A stretch of 42,365 nucleotides of DNA from Ettlia oleoabundans (Eukaryota; Chlorophyta; Chlorophyceae; Chlamydomonadales), in assembly GCA_019693395.1 (NCBI GenBank), contig JAAMXP010002995.1, positions 1 to 42,365 on the forward strand. The letters run 5' to 3'. A program made the translations under genes and the position numbers. This document shows, in pieces, positions 12,304 through 22,508 of this stretch; positions within the stretch are counted from its first letter, which is position 1, and the number at the start of each line of letters is the position of its first letter. Below the pieces are notes generated by a model, which had not been told where the DNA came from, searched no databases, and was given only the letters and a program-made list of their open reading frames with translations.

Positions 12304-15300
12304 CTACCAGTCTAGGTGCAGGGCAAAGGGAGCCAGCTGGTAGATTGTCTCCCCGTGCTGGCTGGCTGCTTTCACGGGCCGTGCTACCCAGGTGCGGTGC
12401 AGCAGCTTCTTGGCAGCCACCCGCCACCTGCAATTGCAAGCGTTGGCCAGGAGAAGCCAGAAGAATCAGTACCCTTCTGCTCTTGAACAAAGTCATTGAT
12501 AAAGAATCATGCACGGCTACATGCACTCACAGCATGCAACCACAGGAGCAAATGAATTATACCTGCCCCCCACACTTGCCTGCTGACGCCGCGCTGCTTG
12601 CGAGCAAGCTTGCCGCCCAGCCAGCAACTTAGACCGGGCGAGCTCTTGATAGCGTGTTGCACCTGCTGCAGCGTGCCCTGCCGCCTGGGCAGCGTGCATA
12701 GCGCACTTAGCACCAGCGACTGCACCAGTGACAGCAACTGCTCGTCCCTCTCATCTTCCTCCTCCTTCTGCTTCTTCTCTTCATCATGGCACTCATAATT
12801 TACCCCCATCACCTGCTCCTCCTGCTGCTCGTGCTTCTGCTGCTGAAGTTGAGCAGGAGCAGAAGGATGTTGGAAAGGAGGAGGAGGAGGAGGGGAGGGA
12901 GGAAGGGGGGGAGGAGGATCAGCCTCTTTCCCCCTCCCAGCGTCCTGTTGCACTAGTGCTGATGTTGCTAGCATTGCTGCTGTCTCGACCGCTGCTGCGC
13001 TTGAATGGCTGCTCTCTCCATGCTGCTGCTGCTGCTTTTCCCTGCGCTGCTGGTGCTCCCAAAAGAACCCTGCACAGTCACTGGCGGGAGGATCTGCCTG
13101 TGTTGCACCCGGAAGTCTGTCCATAGCAGCTGCATGTGGTGACTCTGGTGCTACTGCCGTTGCGCACACCACTGGTTGCACATGCGCTGCCTGCCCCCGC
13201 TGCTGGTAACAAGCTACAAGAGGGGGCTGGAAAGCACCTGGGTGATACGATGCTTCCTGTGCATGTATCTGAGGCAAGGGTGGCGAGTTTGGCGGGTAAG
13301 ATATGCCAGCATGTGGCACTGCCCACGATGGCTGCCCTACGGCTATGCTCTGCTGCATCTGCTGCTGCTGCCTTGCAAGGTGCTGCTGCAGGAGCTGCTG
13401 CTGCTGCCTTGCAAGGTGCTGCTGCAGGAGCTGCTGCTGCTGCATAAACTGCTGCTGCTGCTGAAAGTGGTGGAAGTGGTGCAATGAACTGATTTCAGTG
13501 GACATCCCGCCACCACCAATGGGTCCGGGTGGTGCAAACACAGCAGGGGTTGGGTGCATAGCTGCGGCACAGGTGGAGGCTGGCCACTGCATGGCAGGTG
13601 CCGGAGCAAACATGCCGCCCATGCCGCTAAAACCGCCCATGCTTCCCGGGCAGCTGGCCGCGGCGCGAGCAGCAGCGGCGGGTGCCAGTACAGTGGCTGA
13701 GGCCAGCACTTCTGCAGCAGCCAGCATCACTTGCTCCACCGGCTGTTTCAGCCTCTCCGCAAAGGCGGCAAAAGCCTCTTTGCTGTGCGTGGGGAAGGCG
13801 GTGCCCAGCACCGCACGCTGGTAACCGGGAGTGAGGAGCAGCGCTGCCAGCTCCCTGTCGTGAAGCTCTGTCCAGGGCGCGGGCTCAGGGGCAGCTACCG
13901 CAGGCGCAGCTGCACCAGCACTGCCAGGCCCTGCAGCGGCAGCATCACAGGTGGCAACAGTGCAGGGGTCGCCGCCGCCACTGCTTCCGTCCTCACAGCC
14001 CTCGTCGCTGCCATCTTCATTGCCAGACAGGGAGGCTTGCAGCACCTGTGACAGCTCCTGTGGGTGCATGCTGGGTATGCTTTGCTCCAGCGCCCGCTGC
14101 GTAAAATACTTGTCCTGAGTCACTAGCACCACCTGCAGTTGGGGTAGAGGTGGGCACAATAAGTCCAGTCCCGATGTGAGGCCCTTGTTGATACGCCCGT
14201 TAAGGCGGACACAACATCATGATGTTCCGCCATCCATTTTCCCGCGAGGCTGGCCTGCCTGCACAGAAAATACAGACTGCGCAATGCAACCCCAACACTC
14301 CTGCTTGTCGAGTGGTCTGGTCTTCGTTGGAACCTGCCCACTGCTGCTGCCACCACTAATCCTGCAGCCATGCATCCCACCTGCGCGCCCAAAGCCGTGA
14401 AGTAGAGCAGGCAGTCCAAAATGGAATCATCGCCACGCTGGGAGTCTGGTTTGAGTGGGTGTGAGCGGTACTGTTCATCCTCCCTGCAGTGCGGTGCAGC
14501 ATAGCGCAGATTGATGTCGGCACCGGCAATAAAATATCACTTTTGGCCGTTGACTTGATGTGTGCTGTCATTTACTCCCTGGTGTGCAGCCCACCGTCTG
14601 CCAGGGTACGCCTCACCTCTGCACCCTGCAGCACTTGTGGCAGGCCATCATGGTCTGCAGCAGCTTGTAACCGCCCATGCCTCCAGGGCGCAGCCGCTTG
14701 GCGGCATATCGCACCTCCATCAGCACTTTCTGCAGCCGTAAGTGCAGTCCGGCACTTGGCAGCAACTTACTAGTAGAATGCGACGAGGGAGAGCAGTGTG
14801 ACATGGGAGCCATGCAATGAGCATAGTGCTCCACAGGCAGATGGGACAGCTGAGCGGACACATTACACACCACGACAAACCGGCCAATTGTTGCAGGGCA
14901 GACAACACAACCAAGTTGTGTAGCCTCTCCCATCCAGCAACTGGCTGGAATACACCAGAAAGCAGCATAAGGCCCGCTTCCAGTCGTGTAAACCCAACAA
15001 ACTGCTCCTCACCAGCGGCACCAGCGCCTGCACCACATCGCCCCCAGCGCGCTCGATTGCGTCCCATGCCTCCGCAACCCCGCTCTCCTTGGTCTTGTAC
15101 AGTACATTGGAGTCGAAGCAGTACAGCACTCGCCCTGCTTCCAGCTGCTCCAGCTTCCGCTCCTTGGGCTTGCCGGGGGATGTCCCTGCACCACAGACGG
15201 CAAGGCGACAGATCAAACAGCGTGCGTGGCAGCATTAAGGCACGTGCACAGCAGCGCACAGGCACAGCCGTATTGAGATTTAGCAGCAGCAGCTGCAAGC

Positions 15301-16875
15301 AGTGGGCTGCCTCGCCTGCAGCCAGTTTGCGCTTCTTGGGTGCTGGGACCTCATCCGCCACCGCCTCTCTAGCGGCACAGTCTTCTGATGCTACGGGTGC
15401 TGCATCCTCTGCCTCTGCTGGCTGCTGCACTTGCCGCTTGGCTGCTGCTGCTCGTTTGCCCACCAAAACCACCTTTTTGGGACGTGAAGCCTTCCCTTGC
15501 TGAACAGGAGGCGCTGCCGCTGCCGCTGAACCGGGAGCAACGTCTGCACAAGGCAGAAAGCCACAGATAAGGGGCACGGCAAGCCGTTGGGTGCTGCAGC
15601 TTGAGATTGCCCACACCAACAAAGTGCCCAATTCGACACTAAGCTCTTCACAATGGGAAAGCTTGGTCCCTCTCCCCCTCTCACCTGCGACAGCTGGCTG
15701 CAGCTTGCGTTTCTTGCTGTTGGCTTGGCCAGTGGAAGGCAGGGGCTCAGCCGACGCCAGCTGCTTTGCCGCCGCCTTTTGTCCTTTTCGCGCGCCTGGC
15801 GACTGCAAGCAATTCTTTTTGCCCTTCTGCTTCTTCACATTCTGCTGCTGCTGCAGCTGCTGCTTGTTTTGCTTTGGCTGCGCAGGCGCTCGCACCTGAA
15901 ATACCTTCCTCTGCCCCATCCGCACCATCAGTGTTGCACGCTGACACAGATGCACAGCGCTAGATGTTTGTGGGGCTGCCGCTGCCGCCTCTGAAGCTTC
16001 TGCTGCTGACACTGCTGCCTGCTGGTGTTGGGCTGCTGCCGCCGCTTTCTGCTTCTTTTTGAAGGCTGCTACTGCCGCCATCGCTGCTGCCGCTGCTGCA
16101 AGTGCCTCCTGCTTGGCAGCCTCTACTGCTATGCCCTGCAGCTTGTTCTGGACCTTGGATTTATCATCTGTCATCTTTGCTGCTAGCGCAGCCCTATTGA
16201 CTCTTAACCAGGCCAACTCAAGCTGGGGCGTCTCGATTGTCTTGCTTGTGGGCTGCCGCAAGAACGACTCATCCACAATATCTGCACGGCAGACTGAGCA
16301 ACACATGCTGAAACGCAGTGCATCATATCAAGTTTCCAGCTGCACGAGGAGGTGCTGCTGGATGCTGGGTGCTAACTTAAATACCGCGCTGTCCCGGCGG
16401 GAATGCACGCAACTTGGCGAGCGGTCAGGCAGGCAGAGGCCTCAGCAGCCTGGGCACCAACAACCATCCCACCTGCTTCTGCTGCCGCTGTTGCTGCTGC
16501 TGCTGCCTGCTTCTTGTTCCGCCGCTTGGCGCCGACGGGCGCCGTTACCGCCTGGACCGCGGTGCCTGGTGGTGAGCCTCCTGCTGCCCGGCCCGCAGCA
16601 GCCTGTTCACTTTGCGACGTGCCCTGCTGCCTTTTCTTCTTCTTTGCCTGCGCCTTTTTGAACCAAGGCTTCCTCTTTGCAGCAGCAGTGCTGGCTTGCT
16701 TAGCCTTCCCCTGCGCCGCCGCTGCAACTGCCTTTGGTAGCTTCTGTTTCCCTTTTGCCTTTCCGATGCCGCATTTGACCCTTGGAGCTGCGGCAGCGGG
16801 CCACGCCGGCTTCGAGCCCGCCTTACGCTTTGCCTTTTTGGACATAGGCCTTGTGAATTGCGATGAACTGACCAT
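12304..16875 (-). CDS. SWT1-like PIN-domain endoribonuclease
   Basis: This is a nuclear RNA-surveillance-type endonuclease related to yeast Swt1, judged from its PIN domain. Minus-strand exons: 16875-16473, 16281-15685, 15543-15316, 15185-15013, 14729-14617, 14483-14381, 14132-12580, 12427-12304; all phases close, 1097 residues. An in-frame second Met at 16845 (MSKKAKRKAG) is an equally good start. The first 400 or so residues are Lys/Ala-rich and disordered, with likely nuclear localisation signals. The PIN domain is spread over exons 4-7: YCFDSNVLYK with the first Asp, LMEVRYAAKRL with the Glu, RGDDSILDCLLYF with paired Asp, and VVLVTQDKYFTQRAL with the last Asp, so all acidic metal ligands are present. 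A Gln-rich region with a 36-base repeat follows, and the tail ends HLDW. Introns 3 and 7 keep frame only with GC donors (GCGAGG, GCAAGT). The PIN assignment is firm; orthology to SWT1 is inferred. Confidence 0.82.
13359..13443 (-). repeat. 36-bp in-frame tandem repeat
   Basis: Two identical 36-base units (13359-13394 and 13395-13430) plus a partial third lie in exon 7 of the SWT1-like gene. Each codes for twelve residues in the pattern LLQQHLARQQQQ. It reflects recent slippage or unequal crossing-over inside a Gln-rich linker and leaves the frame intact. Confidence 0.9.
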
Positions 16876-17063
16876 TACACATTGATCCGGCTGCGAAACA
16901 TCAAAATTGGTTCATGTGCTGAGAATGCTGCGCCTACTAGGGACGTTGTGCTCTCGAGGGAGCAATGCTCCTGTCAGAACCACCAGCCAACACAATCGTC
17001 ACAGAGCGAAGTTCTTGCACCCAAAACTTGCGACATCTACACCCTGGCCCCCTAGAGCACCAC
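16876..17063. promoter_or_regulatory. Very short divergent promoter, SWT1-like/PSII S4
   Basis: Only 188 bases separate the first Met of the minus-strand SWT1-like gene from the preferred Met of the PSII S4 gene, or 89 if the upstream ATG at 16965 is used. Both 5' untranslated regions and promoters must overlap here. There is no TATA box. Confidence 0.5.
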
Positions 17064-18865
17064 ATGTCAACTTGTTGCTCGGCCATTGTACGACCTGCAG
17101 TGGTGGTGACGCCCAAGGTGGTGGCGGGATGTAGCTGGGTGCCGGCTAATTGCAATTGGCGGTGGTGCAGCAGTGGCGGCAACAGCACATTGACATCAGG
17201 CGGCGGCAACAGCAGCAGCACCAGAAGCAGCTTGCTCAGCAATGGCAGCAGGTCCACGCGGACAAGCACAGCCATATCAGCAGCAGTGAAAGAAGACTTG
17301 CTACGAGGGGTGGATGTGGAGAATCGAGACGCGGTGGCCAGGATTGTGGAGCAGGCGCAGCGAGCATCTGATAGCTGGACCACCCAACATAGCGATTTCC
17401 ATACCCCACCGGTGGTGGCAGATGCGCTGATGGTACTGCAGGTCAGGCAAAGCTACCCTGCTGACACGATTACTATACAACATGTTCACTTTGCTCCATA
17501 ACAGCCATGGCTTGCTCTTTGAGGCAGATCGACATCTGTTCAGCATGCGTGGTTGTGGTGACATGTGCAGCGCATGGCAGATGTAGCGGGAGTAGCATGG
17601 GGCGGCTACCCTCAGGCGGAGCGCTGCCGGGTGGCGGTCGGGCGGGAGGAGGCACTTGAAGGCCTGGCTGCCGACATCTCACAGCATGACGGTGTGGCAG
17701 CGGTGTCTGTGAAAGGAAACTTCATGTTTGATCCGGCCAACCACCGAGACTTCCTGGGTGAGCAGATGCCTGTCCACTGCGCGTATGTCCTGCCCCATGA
17801 CGGGCCCATACTTTGGCCTGCTGCAAGTAGAAAATGTGGCATGTAGCGGATATTATCTGCGCATGCACGTTCTAGCTGTGCTGTGCCCATCCACACCACC
17901 AGATTCAACTTGGAACTGGATCTTCATGAAGCAGCCCTTTCTGGTGTAACAATGATCAACAGTAAGATTTCATCCAAATGCCTTTTGCCACCCTGCAGGT
18001 GCCTGCCTGGGCACTGGCATTGAGCGTGGCAAGGTTGGGGACATACTAGTGACTGGGGAGCAGGGGGCACAGATCATTGTGGCTCCAAATCTGGTGGAGC
18101 ACCTCGAGGCAACGCTGACGCAGGTGCGCTTGTGGACGGCATGGCGACTGGCCACGGTAACTGGCTGGGAGTGTGCATGCAAATAGATACTATGCAGCCC
18201 TTCTGCTGCAAGCTGTGTGGTCAAAATTGGTGGCTTTGTGCGAGGATAATACAACAGTTATTCACGGCAAGCTTCCTCGAGTTCCATCTATCGGTCCAGC
18301 GTACAGTAGGTGGTACACAAACCTAATCCTTGTTTGTATGCAGGTCCGCACAGTGCCGGTGCAGACACGTGCTATCAGCCTGACTGAGCTGCAGGTGCGG
18401 GCGCCACGGATTGAGGAGCTGAGCAGCGTGGAGGCAAGCCTGCGCTTGGACGCTGTAGCCAGCGCTGGCTTCAGGATGAGCAGAGGCAAAATGACAGATC
18501 TCATCAAATCAGGTAGATGATGGAAAAGCAAATGCGGCCAGTTTATCCAGCTGAGTGTGTGGGGTGTTGAAGGCCGGTGTGCTGGGTGCGGAGAGGGATC
18601 GATGCACTGCAGATGACAGTCGGGGCCCTGCAGCGATCCCCGGCTTGCACGTATTTTGACCAAAGCATTGGTGTATGGCTTGCTGCCGTTCATTACGTGC
18701 CATGCAGGTGACGTGCGCGTGAATTGGCGGTCAGGCACCAAGCCTAGTGCTGAGGTGAAAGAGGGCGATATGATAAGCGTGGCGGGCAAGGGACGATTAG
18801 AAGTGAAGGCTGCCAGCCAGACAAAGAAAGGGAAGTTTAGTGTGCAAATGGTGCGATATCTGTAG
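17064..18865 (+). CDS. Chloroplast PSII S4-domain (YlmH-type) RNA-binding protein
   Basis: This is a member of the photosystem II S4-domain/YlmH family shared by cyanobacteria and plastids; family members bind RNA or ribosomes. Exons: 17064-17441, 17571-17757, 17999-18123, 18344-18512, 18708-18865; phases close, 338 residues. The first 72 residues are Ser/Thr-rich and basic with almost no acidic residues, as expected of a plastid transit peptide. The mature part starts near AAVKEDLLRGVDVENRD, followed by a middle fold with AWGGYPQAERCR and LGTGIERGKVGDILV. The C-terminal S4 domain has RLDAVASAGFRMSRGKMTDL and GDVRVNWR, then SAEVKEGDMISVAGKGRLEV. An in-frame ATG at 16965 would add 33 residues; I prefer 17064 because the length then matches the family. 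A spliced start from the ATG at 16907 in another frame is also conceivable. Confidence 0.88.
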
Positions 18866-19455
18866 TTCACTGTGAGCGAATGGCATGGCGGGCCACTGCT
18901 GAGGGGGCATTGGCTGGAGGCTACGATGCGCGAGCAAGGGCAAACGAGTTGCAAGATTGCATGTATAAGCCCAACGCGTCAGTCTATTATTTGACTCTGC
19001 TGTGCTATCTGCGCCAATGCACTGCTATACAGCTGGCATCACACCTGTTCCGGCTGAGTTCCACCAATGTATGTTTGCCAGAGAAATGATAACGGTCTGA
19101 GATGGAAAAGTCATGTGCAGCATACAAGATGCTGTGAAGGCAACAAGAGGTATAGAACGCGTGAGTGCAGCAGTAATAGTGCCACGTTATCCCAGGACAA
19201 CCTGTTGTCAACAAGGGACCGTGCTGGGCACGCTGTGCGTGCCACCGTAGGCAGGCGGCGCCCTGCACCCTAACAACCCTTGCGTTTGTTCCTCCTGCTA
19301 TCTACGACTAGCACGGAGCTTAAGCTTGCCACTTTATTGTAGCTTGCCTTCGCCACTGCCAGCATAGGTTGTCTCAACGCGAAGCTTAGTCGCTTGAGGC
19401 TCTCAGGCGACCGTTCGTTCAAGCAACGAAGAGGAAGCGTCCCGCCGGAAAGCAT
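18866..19455. other. Intergenic region after PSII S4 gene
   Basis: This is the 3' untranslated region of the S4 gene and the former upstream region of the ankyrin pseudogene. I see no TGTAA motif and no credible open frame. The frame of the pseudogene stays open back to 19390 without an ATG. Confidence 0.45.
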
Positions 19456-22000
19456 TTGGACCGCTATCCCGCGTTCGCGGCAGCGTTGCGCGGGGATGTA
19501 GCGGCATTGCGGGCACTCCTGGGGTCGGCGGCGAACTCCCGCTCACAAATGAAGCGGGTACTGCGGCCCATCTGCGGGTGCTCCCCTATATACGCTGCCG
19601 TGATGGCCAACTGTCCTGCTGCCATCAAGCTGCTGGCAAGTTATTTGGATGTGAATGGATGTGAACAATGGGCAAGAAGACATCAATGCTGGGGCATTGC
19701 TGGAAGCCGCCGCTCTTGCCCTGCCTTGGTTGCAGGAGCAAACGCCCGAGGTAAGCTGGCTGCTGAGCGGCCCTTCAGGCTTTAGCGAACCTGTCATGCA
19801 TGTTGATAAATGTGGGTTAGGTTTCCTGCCATATGATCACGCAAGCTGCACTCATCCAGCATTCATCATGTCCAGGTTGATCTCCAGTTAACCAGAATAT
19901 CAATGACAGCCCCTTTCACATTCTCCTCCCTCTTGCAGGCGTTCGAACATGCTTGTAGCTTTGGCAACATTGCTTTGACTTTTGCAGTGCACCTGAAGCT
20001 GTACAGGGCAGCGTCGGCATTGCTGGAGGTGGGTGCTGATGCAAACGGGCACGAGGGCATGGCGTACACACCGCTGGAAGCCCTCGATCAGCATTTCCAG
20101 CTGCACAGTAGCGCTCAGGGGCGTCGGCATGCAGTGCAAATGTTGCGCCTTATGTTGGAGGCAGGGGCCGACCCAGGGCTGCCGCATATGTGTCCGGTCA
20201 GTTGCGCCATGACCTTGGGCTGCTATGCGTTGACTGGATGGTGCAAGGTCATGCCAGCGGCAGCTGCCCGCTGTTTCCCAACCGCGCGATGCTGGCTTTG
20301 GCGGCCGCCGTGCTGCACAAGCAAGCCGACACATATATAACTCTGCTGTCGGTGGTGCAGCAGCTCCGGGAGCAGCTGCCTCATTCCTCGCTTTTCCCCC
20401 TTTTGCTTTTCGGTGCGCAGCACGGCTCAGCCCAGGTAGGGCAAGATATGGTAGCACTTGGCCTCAATCCTGCTGCCTCTGAGGCTGCCAGCACTTGTCT
20501 TGTGGCACGTGCCCAGCAACAGCATGATTCCCAGCAGCGCGCTTAAGTGCTGCAGCTGCTGCTGGCAGCCAAGGTGCAGATGGGGCTTGCAGATGTTCTG
20601 TATGCAGTGCCGAACCAGCGCTGCAGTTGCTTGAAGCGGCTGCTGAGCATGGGTTTACCTCAGGTGGGTGCTGCTCATCAGATCAGGCCTGCCACTGTCA
20701 GCCCTGTTGCTGGGGACTGAGGCTAGTCTGTCCTCCAGGGTGCTTTTGCTCGCATATGGTGACGTGTTGTGCGACTGAACCCTGCTTGGCACCAGTCCTG
20801 ACAGTTGGCTCAGGCCCAGGATGACCTTGTCTGGTCTGCTGCTTGTGTGCAGGTGGATCCCGGAACACCGAGGTGATACTGACGGATGTCTATGCCAGGG
20901 AAACTGAACAAGTCATCGGCTGCCTCGTGCTGCTAAACTTAGCAATCGCAGCACTCATGTGGCAGTCTGTTCAGGTGGGTAGGGCCCACCACGCTTTTTA
21001 ACCGATGTTTTGCAGGCTGCACGAGTGGTTGTGTTGCCTTCCCTGTCTGCCAGTAGGGTGCACCAAGGAGCACAATCATAGCAACAATGACTTTCAACGG
21101 TTTCATGGCTCCCACTGGCCTGGTACACAGGACGGCTGTCCGTATATGCATACGGAGGCCTGCAAGTGTTTGGACATTATGTAAATGCTGGGCTCTGCAG
21201 GCTGTCGCCCTATGATTTATAGAGGGACAGACGAGCAGGGACATTGGAAGCATGATCCCTTGCAACTAAACCCAGAGAGCTTTGTAGTACCTCACCAGTA
21301 TGGGCAACGAGTAAGTACCCGTACATCTCTTTTGGACCTGCAACCAATGCTGTTGGGGTGTCTACTTGGCTGGAAGCACATGCCTGTTTGATGGCGGCAG
21401 GGTTTGGATAAGCTGCCCTCGATGCAGACGATAGCCACAACAGACTCAGCAAAGAGCTGAGTGGTCCAAGCAAGTTACTCGTTGCATCATGCATGTGCCT
21501 GCAGTCTGCTCATGCTGGCACTGGAGCGCCCACGGCTTAGCCCAGCCACCCTACGGCGCATGCCTCGCCGGCTGCAAGCGGCTGTGCGTGAGGTGCTGCT
21601 CATTGCAGCCCACGGTTAGTGGCTCGAACCACGGGAGCTTGGCACATAGCAGCTGTCCGCACTGTGCTGCTATCGGCGCCAGCGGCTGTATCAGCGGCTG
21701 AACCAGCAGCTGGGTGAAGCAGCGGCAGGGCAGATTGACCGGCAGCTGAGGCATTGGGGCAGGAAACGTGGCTGGGTGCCAGACAGTGGGACTGGTGAGG
21801 TGGCAGAGCTGGAGCAGATGGAGCGGCTGTTGGAGTCGCAGCTCATGGCAGGGCGCATGGCACAGCCGGTTCTGCCGCTGACACCGCACCCAATGTGTGC
21901 ACTGCCGCGGGAGCTGGTAATGCGTATTCTGCAGCTGGCGAGTTACCGGCTGCTGCGGAGCTCTGCTAGCCTGTTGTCGTCATGTAATCCTTGTGTCTGA
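19456..22000 (+). pseudogene. Decayed ankyrin-repeat protein gene
   Basis: Fragments of one ankyrin-type protein run along this strand between ordinary intron borders but cannot be read as one frame. At 19456 the expected start reads TTG, not ATG, before DRYPAFAAALRGDVAALRAL, a typical ankyrin-protein beginning. A 10-base tandem duplication (19647-19666) shifts frame. After an intron (19751-19938), exon AFEHACSFGN...LLEVGADANG...LMLEAGADPGLP is good ankyrin sequence, then a doubled TG (20189-20192) shifts frame again. In the new frame an in-frame TAA (20544-20546) interrupts coding. Near 20870 one base appears to be missing before VILTDVYARETEQVIG. Later exons (21508-21610; about 21650-22000) hold LERPRLSPATLRRMPRRLQ and an F-box-like LPRELVMRILQLASY. 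I cannot place the middle exon around 21200. Assembly errors could mimic some lesions, but five independent ones make decay more likely. Confidence 0.6.
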
Positions 22001-22508
22001 TTCCTTTTGCAGGGCTGTCTGCCACTTTTTTGGCTTGCAACTATGTGATGGCATGTATCAATTGTCGCTCCTTTGCAGTTGTAGATGTTATCCTGCTGTT
22101 GACCTGCGGTTGACCGTTTGGTCGTACAGCACCCAACAGCTACGAACAATATGCTCACCAGAAACGGCAAAGTCCTCTTGCCAGTTTGGAGTTCTGTCTG
22201 GTCGAATTTGAACGGTCAGTTGGGGTCTGGGAGGTGGTGTGTCGCTCCAGCGTTTGTCTCGCCAGAAGCAGGGCATAGCGTGCGCCAAGTGGCGCCAGCG
22301 CCGCATTGCCGGTTGGCGCAGACCTGCTCAGCAGCCCCACTACACATAGCCACTGATTCAAAATTGTGACGAATCTCTTATCACCTATACACGCACTCAA
22401 GACAGACCTTTGCGTGCGGATCCGCATTTGCTCCCTATGTAGGTTGTTTCTTGCTACAACTTTGCATTTTAGACTGCGGGGCACGCATCTGAGGTCTTCC
22501 CGCGGCAA
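22001..22508. promoter_or_regulatory. Upstream region of the invertase gene
   Basis: These 508 bases follow the ankyrin pseudogene and precede the invertase ATG. The sequence is less GC-rich than its neighbours. I see no gene and no clear TATA box; the invertase promoter is presumed to be here. Confidence 0.4.

Noticed and set aside
14817..15503. 228-codon plus-strand frame
   Set aside because: It is antisense to SWT1-like exons that join in phase into a PIN domain, and has no motif of its own.
21615..21635. tRNA-like B-box (GGTTCGAGCC on the minus strand)
   Set aside because: No paired acceptor stem, D arm or anticodon arm at the proper spacing; it overlaps a donor site of the ankyrin pseudogene.
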